From Dyadobacter sp. SG02 (lineage in GTDB: Bacteria; Bacteroidota; Bacteroidia; Cytophagales; Spirosomataceae), in assembly GCF_900109045.1 (NCBI RefSeq), contig NZ_FNYL01000005.1, positions 248,001 through 312,000 of the forward strand: a DNA stretch of 64,000 bases. The letters run 5' to 3'. How positions within the stretch are numbered: position 1 is the first letter of the stretch; each line of letters begins with the position of its first letter. The translations under genes and the position numbers were made by a program. The notes beneath the pieces were generated by a model. That model was not told the DNA's origin, ran no database searches, and saw only the letters and a list, made by a program, of their open reading frames with translations. Below, in pieces: positions 52,839 to 62,985 of this stretch.

Positions 52839-55800
52839 TTATCGCTTGATCAAAAATTCGTCAAAATTCATTACCGTGCTCGCCACGATGGTACCGGCCG
52901 CCAATTGTGCCGGATTCAGGGTTTTATCGAGCGGGTATTCTCCCACGGCCAGGATCGACTTCATCCGTTTTGGATTGTGGCTGAAATCCTTCAATTCCTC
53001 GTCGTACAGCTCTTTCAATACCATTTTCTCTTTCGGATCGGGCAATCGGCTCGTCAATGCGGTGAACGCGTAGTCGATCTGCTCGTCGATGGTCTGACCA
53101 TTTTTAAGCATATGTTGTGCCAGCACGCGCGACGCTTCCACAAACTGCGGGTCGTTCATGACCACCAATGCCTGCAATGGCGTACTGGTTTTCTGCCGTT
53201 TGGTAATACAGAAGTGCCGTTCGGCAGCGTCGAAATTGAGCATCATCGGCGGTGGCGAGCTGCGTTTCCAGATCGTGTAAAGGCTCCGGCGGTACAGCGA
53301 ATCGCCGTGCTGTTGCTTGTAAGTCACCTCGTTACGCGTCGCGAGCGCTTCCCACAGGCCCGCGGGCTGGTACGGGTAGGCGCTCTTGCCCCCTACCCTG
53401 CGCGTGAGCAACCCGCTGGATGCCAATGCATTGTCGCGAATCTGTTCGGCGCTCATGCGGTAGCTCGGGCCGCGCGCGTAAAGCCGGTTGTCCGGATCGA
53501 GATCTTTCACGGCCGGTTCGATTTTGGAAGACTGCCGATAGGTAGCCGAAGTCACGATCAGCTTTTGAATCGCTTTCACATTCCAGCCCGATTCCCGGAA
53601 ACTGGCAGCCAGGTAGTCGAGCAGCTCGGGATGGGTTGGCAGCTCGCCTTGGTTACCGTAGTCGTCGCTCGAAATCACGATCCCTTTGCCGAAATACATC
53701 ATCCAGAAACGGTTCACGGTCACGCGGGTAAACAACGGGTGGTCTTTGTCCAGCAGCCATTTAGCCAGGCCAAGACGGTTTCGTGGATATTCTTTGGGTA
53801 TTTTAAAGAATGCATCGGGTGTATCCGTGGACACCGGCTTGCCTGGTGCGTCGTAGGCTCCGCGGTTGAGGATGAATGTCTTACGCGGATATTTGCGCTC
53901 TTTCATCACCATCACATCGATCTGCTTGTCCATGATCTCGGTCTCCTCGCCGATCAATGCGCGGCTTGCTGCCAGTTCCTTTTTGTACCCGGCATCGATA
54001 TTGGTAAGGTAATATTCTTTTAATGAAGCAAGTTGTACCGGTTTCAGTTGTGCCGACGGCGTTTTCAATGCAGCCAGCAATTCATCTTTTAAAGTAAACA
54101 ACCCCTGCATTTCCAGCGGACTGATCGCCCTGGTGTAAATCCGGAACTCGTCCACCTCGAAATTCTTCGTCCGCTGGTCCGACAACCGGCCGATATTCAG
54201 CTTGTCGACGTACCAGTTCGTTTTATTTTTCCCAAACAAAATACTCTCCGTCAAATGGTCATTATACACGGTAATCTTCACCGGCTGACCGTTTACAAAC
54301 AGTTTCAGGCCCGCCGCTTTGCTCAACCCGTCGTAGGTAAAGCCCAGCTGCGTCCATTTGTTCATCGGAAACTTGTCGACGGTTTGTATTTCAATGGCAT
54401 TCTCCGGCCACACGTGACTGATCGTCAACCGGATGCGGCCATCTTTTTCGCGGAACACATTCCAGCCGCGGTACCCGTTCATCACCCCGTTGGATTTGTG
54501 CAGCAACGAGCCGCTCACCGCCGGATCATGCAAATTGAGCCATATGCTAATGCTGAAAGGCTGGTTACGCTCGAAGAATGCGAAGTTATCGCCGAAACTC
54601 ACCGCATTTTCCCCGAAAATATACCGCGCCTTACCGATGCGGCCATTGCGCGAAGCCACATTGGAAAGGCTGTCGTCGCCCTCCGCTTTGGCCTTATGCT
54701 TCGGATTGGCGAGGTTCGTAAACTCCTTACCGGTAGGCTCGTCGAACGTGAAATGGCCCAATAAATCGGTTTTCTCAGGTACTAATGCCTTTTCCGGCGC
54801 GGTACGGGCGGTGGCGAGCCATTGCTGGAAGCCCGTTTCGTACGCAGCCGCATTCGCAGTCATAGCCGAACGCTCCTTCGCAAGATTCGCATGAATGTAT
54901 TTCAATTGCGCATCGGCCTCCGGCGTGGGCAATGTGATAGCCGGGCTCGCCTCGCCATTGTACGGGATCTGGCCGTTTTCATCATTGTTATTAAAAAACG
55001 CATACAATGAATAGTAATCCTTGTGACTGATCGGGTCATACTTGTGGTCGTGGCAGCGCGCGCACTCGACGGTAAGGCCGAGAAATGTCTTGCCAAATGT
55101 ATCCACACGATCGGAAACATAGGCGCTGCGGTACTCCTCGGGAATAATACCGCCTTCCTGGCTCTGCTGGTGCATCCGGTTGAATGCCGTAGCGACCATC
55201 ATATCGCGGGTCGGGTTGGGCAGCATATCGCCGGCAAGCTGCCAGGTCACGAACTGGTCGTAAGGCTGGTTTTTGTTGAATGAGCTGATCACCCAATCGC
55301 GGAACGGCCAGGCGGTGCGCAGGCCGTCGTCCTGGTACCCATGCGTATCCGCGTAACGCGCTGCGTCCAGCCAGGGCACAGCCATATGCTCGCCATAATG
55401 CGGGGAGGCCAGCAGTCGGTCAACTACTTTTTCATACGCATTCGGGGATTTATCGTTTAGAAATGCTTTCACCTCTTCCGGTGTTGGCGGCAGACCGGTC
55501 AGGTCGAGGGAAACGCGGCGCAGCAAAGTGGTTTTGCTGGCTTCCGGTGAAGGTTTTACGTTCTTGTCTTCCAGTTTTTTAAGGATAAACCGGTCGATAT
55601 CGTTGCGTACCCACGCCTCATTCTTCAATTTTGGCAATGCAGGCTTCTCTACTTTCGTAAACGCCCAATGCGGCTTGTATTCGGCGCCTTCCTCTACCCA
55701 GCGGATCAGAATAGCCTTTTCGCGGGCTGTTAGCGACAAATGCGACTCCGGCGTAGGCATCACAATGTCCGGATCGGCCGACAGAATGCGGTGCACGAGC

Positions 55801-56105
55801 TCGCTGCTTCCCGGTTTGCCGGGTTTAATGGCCTTCAAACCACTTTCAGCTTCTTTTTTATAAGCCACTTCGGCCATATCGAGGCGCAAATTGGCTTTTT
55901 GATGGTTGGCGTCCGGCCCGTGGCAGGCAAAGCAGCGGTCCGAAAGAATCGGCTTCACGTCATAGGTATAGTCCACCGGAGCAACCAGGGTGTTCATTTC
56001 AGCGGCCACATCGTCCGGGAGATCGATCTTTTTGTCGCAGGACATTAAGAAAAATCCGGCAGCAGCGACCAGCAGGCAATATTTAAGCAGGGAATTCAAC
56101 ATCAT
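52839..56105 (-). CDS. Planctomycete-type cytochrome/DUF1549/LamG/DUF1553 lipoprotein
   Basis: 1088 aa. A lipoprotein signal ends at Cys23 (FFLMSCDKK). Domains in order: PSCyt1 with haem motif CFACH (58-62); PSCyt2/DUF1549 (~165-375) containing a second CARCH motif; a LamG/concanavalin-like lectin domain (~450-650); PSD1/DUF1553 (~770-1040). It may bind a glycan with LamG and pass electrons through its haem sites, but no reaction is known for this family. Between susD and the DUF1501 gene, in the same orientation. A candidate oxidoreductase acting on the imported ligand. Confidence 0.92.
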   Translation of the reverse strand: MMLNSLLKYCLLVAAAGFFLMSCDKKIDLPDDVAAEMNTLVAPVDYTYDVKPILSDRCFACHGPDANHQKANLRLDMAEVAYKKEAESGLKAIKPGKPGSSELVHRILSADPDIVMPTPESHLSLTAREKAILIRWVEEGAEYKPHWAFTKVEKPALPKLKNEAWVRNDIDRFILKKLEDKNVKPSPEASKTTLLRRVSLDLTGLPPTPEEVKAFLNDKSPNAYEKVVDRLLASPHYGEHMAVPWLDAARYADTHGYQDDGLRTAWPFRDWVISSFNKNQPYDQFVTWQLAGDMLPNPTRDMMVATAFNRMHQQSQEGGIIPEEYRSAYVSDRVDTFGKTFLGLTVECARCHDHKYDPISHKDYYSLYAFFNNNDENGQIPYNGEASPAITLPTPEADAQLKYIHANLAKERSAMTANAAAYETGFQQWLATARTAPEKALVPEKTDLLGHFTFDEPTGKEFTNLANPKHKAKAEGDDSLSNVASRNGRIGKARYIFGENAVSFGDNFAFFERNQPFSISIWLNLHDPAVSGSLLHKSNGVMNGYRGWNVFREKDGRIRLTISHVWPENAIEIQTVDKFPMNKWTQLGFTYDGLSKAAGLKLFVNGQPVKITVYNDHLTESILFGKNKTNWYVDKLNIGRLSDQRTKNFEVDEFRIYTRAISPLEMQGLFTLKDELLAALKTPSAQLKPVQLASLKEYYLTNIDAGYKKELAASRALIGEETEIMDKQIDVMVMKERKYPRKTFILNRGAYDAPGKPVSTDTPDAFFKIPKEYPRNRLGLAKWLLDKDHPLFTRVTVNRFWMMYFGKGIVISSDDYGNQGELPTHPELLDYLAASFRESGWNVKAIQKLIVTSATYRQSSKIEPAVKDLDPDNRLYARGPSYRMSAEQIRDNALASSGLLTRRVGGKSAYPYQPAGLWEALATRNEVTYKQQHGDSLYRRSLYTIWKRSSPPPMMLNFDAAERHFCITKRQKTSTPLQALVVMNDPQFVEASRVLAQHMLKNGQTIDEQIDYAFTALTSRLPDPKEKMVLKELYDEELKDFSHNPKRMKSILAVGEYPLDKTLNPAQLAAGTIVASTVMNFDEFLIKR

Positions 56106-56203
56106 CTAAAAACATTATTACAAGCAAACAGCTTACAACAGACAACAACGAAAAAGCATGAAGGAATCCAATTCTCCATCCCCTTAATCCAAATTTAATC
56201 AAT

Positions 56204-56229
56204 TTGCCGTCGACTTCAGTCGACGGCAA
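56204..56229 (-). terminator. Strong hairpin between susD and the cytochrome gene
   Basis: TTGCCGTCGACT and its exact complement with a 2-nt spacer, 12-bp arms. It lies 12 bp after the susD stop. No U-run follows, so it may be a processing or attenuation hairpin, or a dispersed palindrome, rather than a true terminator. Confidence 0.5.
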
Positions 56230-56240
56230 GGGGATTCTTG

Positions 56241-57959
56241 TTAGTAGCCTGGGTTTTGGGTTAATGTGGCTTTGCCATTTTTTGTGCTGTAAACAATCGC
56301 CTGCTGGGGGATTGGATAGTACTGGTGCCGCTCCTCGAATTTGGCCCCGCTGTAATAGGTGCGCAGGTTCTTTTCCTTTTCGAGATAAGTGTTCAGGACT
56401 TGCATAGCAATTCCCCAACGAACCAGGTCGAAGAACCGGTGCCCTTCCATCGCGAATTCCAGCCGCGTTTCGAACCTTACGGCTTCGCGCGCGGCGGCGG
56501 CGTCTTTCCAAGGCTCATTGTAAAGCCCCACTACGTAATTGGCGGCAGCCTTACCAGCATCCGTTTTTACAAAACCATCTGGATTAGCGGCTCGTTTACG
56601 GATCATATTGACATATTCCCGCGCTTTTTCGAAGTTGCCCAGTTCTACTTCGCATTCGGCCAGCCACAGCAGCACATGATCGTAGCGGATGAGCCGGTAA
56701 TTATTGGTGCTCAGGCGCGGATTGCCCGTTTTGCCGGATTCCGCTTTGCTTACAATCTGCTTTTTGGAAGAATACGGCCCCGCATATGACTGATCACGGA
56801 TCCAGAACCGACCGGGATGCACACCCCAATCGATGTAAGGAATGCCGCGGCGACCGAGCGTCCAGTCCAGGCGGGCATCGAGGCGGCCCGTGTAAGGCTC
56901 GAATGGTGCGGAAGAAAGCAAACCTTCGTCATTCTTGACATTCTGCTCATTGAATGTCTTGATCAGCGGTAAGCCCTTTTCATCCGTTTTATAAGCATTC
57001 ACGAGGTTCTGCGATGCCTGGAAAAACCCGCAGCAGCCACCCGGGCCATTCGGGTACATATAGGTAAGCTCGTCGCCCGCGTTCCCGCCCGAGCCGTCGG
57101 CAGCCGTTACGGTGTATTGTACTTCAAAAACAGATTCGGCATTATTTCGGGTCTCGGCGGCGAAATTATCGTGGAAACGCTCCATCAGCTTGTACTTTCC
57201 GCTGTTGACCACTTGCAGCAATGCCTCTTTTGCAGCCGTCAGGTGCTGCGCATTCGGCTGGCCTTTCGGGAAACCCTGGAACATATGGCATTTCCCGAGG
57301 TAGGCGTAAGCCGCATTTTTAGTAGGCCTGCCGGGGTCGGTTTGCGAAACCGGCAGATTTTCAGCCGCAAACCTGAAATCCGCCTCGATTTTAGGCCAGG
57401 CGTCTTCGGTATTGGGCAGCAGCACGCTTTCCGGGTTTTCCGGGTCCCAGGTCTGCTCGTCGAGGTATGAAATATTGCCCCACATTTTCTTTGCTTCGAA
57501 ATGGTAATGCCCGCGCAGAAACCTGGCCTCGGCGGTAATCTGCATTTTCCGGGCATCCGACAGGCCCTGCACTTTCGGTAGCGATTTCAAAACGTCGTTC
57601 GTGCGCGCGATGCCGTCGTATAGCGTGCGCCATTTACCATAAATATGGGTATTGGTCGAAAGCCACACGTAGCGTTCCAGGAACGTTTGCTCGGGCTGGT
57701 CGCCGGCGTCGGAACCTTTATAGGCGTCGTCGGAAACGACACTGCCGAAAATCCAGTTGGAAACCGCACCGTGCCACGAGGTAACGCCGCTGGTACCAAT
57801 GCCGTCGAGCAATGCATATGCGCCCACGAGCGCGCCCTCGATGCCCGAGGTAGTGAGGATAATATCAGGACTGTACTGCCCCTGGGGCCGCTTTTCGAGG
57901 AAATCGTCGCCGCAGGAGGTTGCAATGAGCAGTAATACCGGTATGAATATCTTTTTCAT
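56241..57959 (-). CDS. SusD/RagB-family surface lipoprotein
   Basis: 572 aa. A lipoprotein signal ends at Cys16 (LIATSCGDDF). The N-terminal SusD-like_3 region (~20-220; RWRTLYDGIARTND-type helices) and the C-terminal RagB/SusD region (~310-572; VRFETRLEFAMEGHRFFDLVRWG) are complete. It pairs with the SusC whose stop is 10 bp upstream. Ligand unknown; downstream genes are not typical polysaccharide lyases or glycosidases. Confidence 0.93.
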   Translation of the reverse strand: MKKIFIPVLLLIATSCGDDFLEKRPQGQYSPDIILTTSGIEGALVGAYALLDGIGTSGVTSWHGAVSNWIFGSVVSDDAYKGSDAGDQPEQTFLERYVWLSTNTHIYGKWRTLYDGIARTNDVLKSLPKVQGLSDARKMQITAEARFLRGHYHFEAKKMWGNISYLDEQTWDPENPESVLLPNTEDAWPKIEADFRFAAENLPVSQTDPGRPTKNAAYAYLGKCHMFQGFPKGQPNAQHLTAAKEALLQVVNSGKYKLMERFHDNFAAETRNNAESVFEVQYTVTAADGSGGNAGDELTYMYPNGPGGCCGFFQASQNLVNAYKTDEKGLPLIKTFNEQNVKNDEGLLSSAPFEPYTGRLDARLDWTLGRRGIPYIDWGVHPGRFWIRDQSYAGPYSSKKQIVSKAESGKTGNPRLSTNNYRLIRYDHVLLWLAECEVELGNFEKAREYVNMIRKRAANPDGFVKTDAGKAAANYVVGLYNEPWKDAAAAREAVRFETRLEFAMEGHRFFDLVRWGIAMQVLNTYLEKEKNLRTYYSGAKFEERHQYYPIPQQAIVYSTKNGKATLTQNPGY

Positions 57960-57969
57960 GGGTTCGATT

Positions 57970-60900
57970 TTAAAAGCCGAGACTGATACCTACGATGAAT
58001 GATTTGGGTGTCGGATAAACTCCTTCGTCGACGCCGATCTGGCGGTCGGAGCCGCTGTTGAAATTGCGGAGGTTGATTTCTGGGTCCAGACCGGTGTATT
58101 TCGTGAAAGTCAGCAGGTTTTGTCCCTGAATGTAAATCCGCAAATGGTCGGCGCCGATTTTGGACAAAACCGATTTTGGCAGGGTGTAGCCGAGCTGGAT
58201 ATTCTTGAAACGCAGGTAAGAACCTTTCTCCACGAAGTAGGTCGAAGGCTCGCCGCTCTGGGCGTCGTTGGCATCGAGAATAGGCAGTTTCGCATTTGGA
58301 TTATCGGGCCGCCACGAATCGTAGAGCATTCTTTTGGAACGGTTTCCCTGGAAAACCTCGAAGTCGGTCCAGTAGCGCACGTGGTTGAAAATGTCGTTCC
58401 CCTGCACGCCTTGCGCGAAAATTGCGAGATCGAATCCCTTGTAGCCCACATTTACATTGAGGCCGTAGGTAAAATCCGGGTGCGGGTTACCGATGTAAGT
58501 CTGGTCCTGTGCATTGATCACGCCGTCGCCATTCACGTCGCGATACTTGAATTTACCCACACCTTGCGTACGCTTCCCGTCGATATAAATGTTCGAATCG
58601 TAGTAGCCGGGGAATTTCGCGTGATTTTGTACTTCTTCCTCATTCTGCATGATGCCGTCGATGATGTAACCGTAGAACGAGGAGATCGGCCGCCCCGCAA
58701 TCGAGCGCGTCACCGCCGGTGTGCGCAGCGAGAAGCCGGGCAGGAAGTCGTCGGGGTTTTGCGGATCGAGGGCGATGATTTTGTTGCGGTAAGTCGAGAA
58801 GTTGACACCGACGCTGTAAGTCAGTTGCCCGTCCAATGCGTTATCCTGGTAGTTCAAAGCCAGGTCTACGCCGCGGTTTTGCATGGAAGCGATATTCTGG
58901 GAGGGAATCGCGGCGTCGCCGAGCCGTGGATCGTAGGCTTTGGTATACAACAAATCCTTCGTCTGCCGGTCGAACACATCCAGGCTCAGATCGAATTTGC
59001 CTTTGAACAAATTGGCGTCGATACCCACATTGACTGTCGTCGTTGTCTCCCATTTGGCATTAGGATTACCGAAACGGGCGAGGTCGAAGCCCTGCGTGTA
59101 GCCGATCGGACTGCTGCCGAGGCCGTAACCGCTGCTGTTCGGATTGCTTTGGTAGGTAGAGAATGCATTAAAATCCCCGATTTCCTGGTTACCGGTCTGC
59201 CCCCAGCCTGCGCGTATCTTCAAATCACTCACAAAATCGACGCCCGACATGAAGCTTTCCTTCGAAATACGCCAGCCTACGCTTGCCGCCGGGAATGTGG
59301 CGTAACGCGATGCCGCCTGGAACCGCGAGGACGCATCCCGGCGCACGGTCGCTTGAAGCAGGTATTTGTCGTCGAAAGCATAATCCACCCGCCCGAAATA
59401 CGAGAACAGCGACCAGGACGACGATGCGTAACCGCTGTTGGTAGCCGTAGCCGGGTTACCGGCGTCAATGTACCGCAAATCGATGTTGTTGGAAAAGAAA
59501 CCCTGCCGGTAGGCATTCACGAAATCACCGAAGGAATCAATGGATTCGAGGCCGACGAATGCATTCAAATGGTGCGCCTCGCCGAATGTTTTGTCATAAG
59601 TAAGGGTGTTGGTCCAGGTCCAGGAATAGCCGTAGCCGCGGTTTTCGCTCAGGCTGTTCACATTGGTCCCGTGCGCGAGCTCTATTTCGACCGGCGTGTA
59701 ATATTTCCCGGCGGAAGCCGTCAGGTCGAGCCCGAAACTGGTTTTGGCTGTCAGGTTTTTGAGAATATCAAACTCCGCATAAGCATTACCGAACAAGCGA
59801 AGGTCTTTATATCCATTATCCTTGTTACGTACCAGCTGACCCACCGGGTTGTTCGCATTACCGAGGTTGCTACCGAGCGTCCCTGCGAAATTGCCGCCAA
59901 TGTCGTACACCGGAATGATCGGCTGTGCGCGATAGGTGTTCGAAACCTGGCTCGTTTCGCTGTTATTGCCGTAGTTACCTTGCCGTTTTCCATAAGCCAC
60001 CTGCAAGTTCTCTCCAATTCGCAGCTTCTTTTTAATGGTAAACTCCGTATTCGCCCTTACGGAATAGCGTTTGTAGCCATTGTAAAGCAAAATACCCGTC
60101 TGGTTGAAATAATTGGCCGAAAACGAATACCGGCTCACCTCCGATCCGCCCGAAACGCCCAGTTGGTAATTCTGAATGGGCGCGTCGTCGAAAACTTCGC
60201 GCATCCAGTCGGTACCTTGCTTGTTGGCTTTGGTAATGGAGAATTTGGTTTTGCCAAACTGCGGGTCGGTATAGCGGTCGTAGCTGTAATTGGCTGGATT
60301 TACCCGTGGGTCCCCTTCGGAGGCACCATCGGGAATGATGTAATCCGGGATCACCGGCGTAGGCCCATTACCATATTGCGAATGCTCGGGATTACCGGTT
60401 GTCGGGTTCACCACATTGGCATTCTTCTTGCTCCGCCAGAGGTATTCGCCATACTCCTGTGTATTGAGCAAATCCATCGTTTTGGCCAGCTTCTGCACGC
60501 CGTAATAGGCATCGAATGTCAGCTTCGGTGCACCGGATTTGCCTCTTTTCGTCGTAATGATCACCACCCCGTTCGCCGCCCGCGAACCGTAAATGGAGGC
60601 CGAAGACGCATCCTTCAATATCTGGATCGACTCAATATCGTTCTGGTTGATCGTATTGAGGTTACCTTTGGTAGGCACGCCGTCGATAATGTAGAGCGGG
60701 TCGTTGTTCCCGAGCGTACCATACCCGCGTACACGTACGGCCACACCCCCACCGGGCGTATTATCCGTACCTACGGTCACGCCCGCGGCGCGCCCCTGCA
60801 ACTGCTGCGCGAGGTTGGTAGCGGGCACCGAAAGCAGCTTTTCCGCATCGATCACGCTCACCGAGCCGGTAATATCCCTCCGCGACTGCGTGGTGTAACC

Positions 60901-61587
60901 CGTCACCACCACCTCACTCAATGCCTTGATGTCCGGATCGAGGGCGATGTTGATCACGGAGCGGTTCGCCACCGCAATTTCCTGCGAAACATAACCTACA
61001 AAACTGAATACCAGAACAGCTTTGTCGTCGGGTACCACGAGCTCGAAACTGCCGTCGCCACCGGTAATGGCGCCCTGCTGCGTACCTTTCACGACCACGC
61101 TCACACCCGGTAGCGGCTCCTTGTTATCCGAGCCTGTCACTTTCCCTTTTACAGGAATATCGACCTGGTGCAAATACGGCAATGGCACAGGTTCGAGCAG
61201 TTTGGGTGAATCGGAAAACGATTCGTCGGGCTTGCGGATCAGGATAATGTAATTGCCTGACACAGAATAGTGGATTTGTAATGGACTAAGGAGCTCCTTC
61301 AATACTTTGCTCAGCTTCTGGTTCGAAGCTTCCACGGTTACTTTCTGGTTGGAAATCAGGGATGGAATGTACGAAAACTTGACTTTAGCATTCTTTTCAA
61401 GCGTCGTCAGCACCTGTTTCAGGTCCTGCTGCCTGGCTTGAAGCGTGACCTCCCGGTTCAGGATTTCCTGTGCCACGCCGTCGTTGGCGAGAGCCAGGCT
61501 CTGAAAGAAGAGTGACACCAGAAATGGTATGCATGTAACTTTCATCGCAGCTACCAAATATTTAAATGGTAAACTATTTTTTTTCAT
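57970..61587 (-). CDS. SusC/RagA transporter with STN signalling domain
   Basis: 1205 aa. Signal peptide (~1-34), then a secretin/TonB N-terminal STN domain (~45-115; VTLQARQQDLKQVLTTLEKNAKVKFSY), carboxypeptidase-like domain (~150-230), plug (~235-350; IQILKDASSASIYGSRAANGVVIITTK) and beta-barrel ending in SLGF. The STN domain contacts the FecR anti-sigma encoded upstream. When ligand is bound it should release the ECF sigma at 62986, giving ligand-induced expression. Barrel and TonB-box features are intact. Confidence 0.94.
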   Translation of the reverse strand: MKKNSLPFKYLVAAMKVTCIPFLVSLFFQSLALANDGVAQEILNREVTLQARQQDLKQVLTTLEKNAKVKFSYIPSLISNQKVTVEASNQKLSKVLKELLSPLQIHYSVSGNYIILIRKPDESFSDSPKLLEPVPLPYLHQVDIPVKGKVTGSDNKEPLPGVSVVVKGTQQGAITGGDGSFELVVPDDKAVLVFSFVGYVSQEIAVANRSVINIALDPDIKALSEVVVTGYTTQSRRDITGSVSVIDAEKLLSVPATNLAQQLQGRAAGVTVGTDNTPGGGVAVRVRGYGTLGNNDPLYIIDGVPTKGNLNTINQNDIESIQILKDASSASIYGSRAANGVVIITTKRGKSGAPKLTFDAYYGVQKLAKTMDLLNTQEYGEYLWRSKKNANVVNPTTGNPEHSQYGNGPTPVIPDYIIPDGASEGDPRVNPANYSYDRYTDPQFGKTKFSITKANKQGTDWMREVFDDAPIQNYQLGVSGGSEVSRYSFSANYFNQTGILLYNGYKRYSVRANTEFTIKKKLRIGENLQVAYGKRQGNYGNNSETSQVSNTYRAQPIIPVYDIGGNFAGTLGSNLGNANNPVGQLVRNKDNGYKDLRLFGNAYAEFDILKNLTAKTSFGLDLTASAGKYYTPVEIELAHGTNVNSLSENRGYGYSWTWTNTLTYDKTFGEAHHLNAFVGLESIDSFGDFVNAYRQGFFSNNIDLRYIDAGNPATATNSGYASSSWSLFSYFGRVDYAFDDKYLLQATVRRDASSRFQAASRYATFPAASVGWRISKESFMSGVDFVSDLKIRAGWGQTGNQEIGDFNAFSTYQSNPNSSGYGLGSSPIGYTQGFDLARFGNPNAKWETTTTVNVGIDANLFKGKFDLSLDVFDRQTKDLLYTKAYDPRLGDAAIPSQNIASMQNRGVDLALNYQDNALDGQLTYSVGVNFSTYRNKIIALDPQNPDDFLPGFSLRTPAVTRSIAGRPISSFYGYIIDGIMQNEEEVQNHAKFPGYYDSNIYIDGKRTQGVGKFKYRDVNGDGVINAQDQTYIGNPHPDFTYGLNVNVGYKGFDLAIFAQGVQGNDIFNHVRYWTDFEVFQGNRSKRMLYDSWRPDNPNAKLPILDANDAQSGEPSTYFVEKGSYLRFKNIQLGYTLPKSVLSKIGADHLRIYIQGQNLLTFTKYTGLDPEINLRNFNSGSDRQIGVDEGVYPTPKSFIVGISLGF

Positions 61588-61684
61588 ACTTTTACGATGG
61601 TTTTTGGGTGTTCACAAACGACAAAGGCCTTCCTCTCTCCCTTTTCGGGAGCTTTAAGTTTCGCTTAAATTCAGGGGAATTTTC

Positions 61685-61717
61685 AAAGCCGGAAACGCTG
61701 GACCCGTTCCCGGCTTT
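61685..61717. terminator. Hairpin between FecR and susC
   Basis: AAAGCCGG...CCGGCTTT with inner AACG/CGTT and one mismatch. T-rich on the plus-strand side only. It may separate the regulatory genes from the susC transcript on the minus strand. Confidence 0.5.
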
Positions 61718-61779
61718 TTGCTTTTTATAACTGGTGTTTAATCATGCAGTAAGGTTTAGGGGTTCAGGAATAGGTAATG

Positions 61780-62868
61780 CTATCGGCAGCCTTCGCTGGA
61801 AATGACCACCTGCCCGTCGCTGACACGGTAAGCGGCCCCGAGGGTCTGCGTAATAATGTCTAGTTTGGTAAAAAAAGGCTCGTTACTGAGCTCCACGCGA
61901 AGCGAGCATTTTTCCATCACCGCCGCGTCATACACGATCGGAATGCCATACACTTTTTCCAAAGCATAAAATACCTTGCTCACAGGCTGATTTTCAAATA
62001 CAAACCCGGCTTCCGCATCGGGCTTGATGAGTTCGAGCGGCATGTTGGTAATGGATTTCGAAATCACATTGTCCTTCACGGAGAATATCGCCTGCTGGTT
62101 GGGCGTCAAAAGCAGCTCGGTATTGCGGTCCGTCGGATTTTCGATGTCTTTCAAAGGCAGTACCGATACCCTTCCGCTTCTTACGAGCACTTCCACGTTC
62201 GTATCGGTCGCTTTAACCAAAAAACTGGTGCCCAACACACGGGTCACCAGGCCATTGGCGTACACAAAAAAAGGATTTTGCGGGTCTTTGGTCACGTCGA
62301 AAAACGCCTCACCCGACAGGAACACCTCGCGTTTCTTATTGTGGACAAAGTTTTGAGAATAGGTAATGCGCGCACCAGGACTCAGCCGCACCTCGCTGCT
62401 GTCCGGCAACCGAAGCCGCATTTCCTTTTCCAGGTTGTTGACTAGTTCCTGCGTTTTCGAATCCGGCCGAATAGCCGCCGGATAATTCGCACGGCCCGAT
62501 CGGGTCGTATCCCTGTCGGCAGCAAAATAGAACCATGTCAACCCTGACACTAAGGCCGCAGCCGCGGCGGCTACCGAGAGATATTTTGTTATAGCAAAAC
62601 GTCGTTCAGTCACTTCCGTATGCGCCTGGGTGGTATGCAAAATGCGTTGTACCTGATCTTCCAGCTGCTGGTCGGTCACGATGGCCGAATGCTCCTGCCA
62701 GGTGAGTACCAGCTCCCGGGCCTGTTGCATGATCACTTTTTTATCCGGATAGAGGCGTACGATCTCTTCCCAAAGTCCTTCGGTGGCATCGGCTTCGCCA
62801 GCTACCCAACGGCGGAAACTGTCGTCTTGCAGGAAGTCTTCCAGATCGTAATCTTTATAGTATTTCAT
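61780..62868 (-). CDS. FecR-family anti-sigma factor
   Basis: 362 aa from the ATG at 62868; the longer frame adds sequence with no domain. Cytoplasmic N-terminal region (~1-95; FLQDDSFRRWVAGEA), one membrane helix (~100-117), periplasmic FecR domain (~160-270; LPDSSEVRLSPGARITYSQNF, LSGEAFFDVTKDPQNPFFVYANGLVTRVLGTSF) and a C-terminal DUF4974 (~288-355; VFENQPVSKVFYALEKVYGIPIVY). It holds the ECF sigma inactive until the STN domain of SusC signals. Encoded between sigma and susC. Confidence 0.95.
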   Translation of the reverse strand: MKYYKDYDLEDFLQDDSFRRWVAGEADATEGLWEEIVRLYPDKKVIMQQARELVLTWQEHSAIVTDQQLEDQVQRILHTTQAHTEVTERRFAITKYLSVAAAAAALVSGLTWFYFAADRDTTRSGRANYPAAIRPDSKTQELVNNLEKEMRLRLPDSSEVRLSPGARITYSQNFVHNKKREVFLSGEAFFDVTKDPQNPFFVYANGLVTRVLGTSFLVKATDTNVEVLVRSGRVSVLPLKDIENPTDRNTELLLTPNQQAIFSVKDNVISKSITNMPLELIKPDAEAGFVFENQPVSKVFYALEKVYGIPIVYDAAVMEKCSLRVELSNEPFFTKLDIITQTLGAAYRVSDGQVVISSEGCR

Positions 62869-62985
62869 AACAAAACACCATTTGGTGTGTTTACAGGGAG
62901 GATAATCGGTAAATGCTCCAATCATCATCGAAAAAAGTAAACTATTTTTCCGACGCCGAACTAAAAGCATTCAAAGCATTGATAT

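Noticed and set aside
58120-61113. 997-codon ORF on the plus strand opposite susC
   Set aside because: It is a codon-bias shadow of the susC reading frame; its translation shows no domain and it is antisense to a clear barrel protein.
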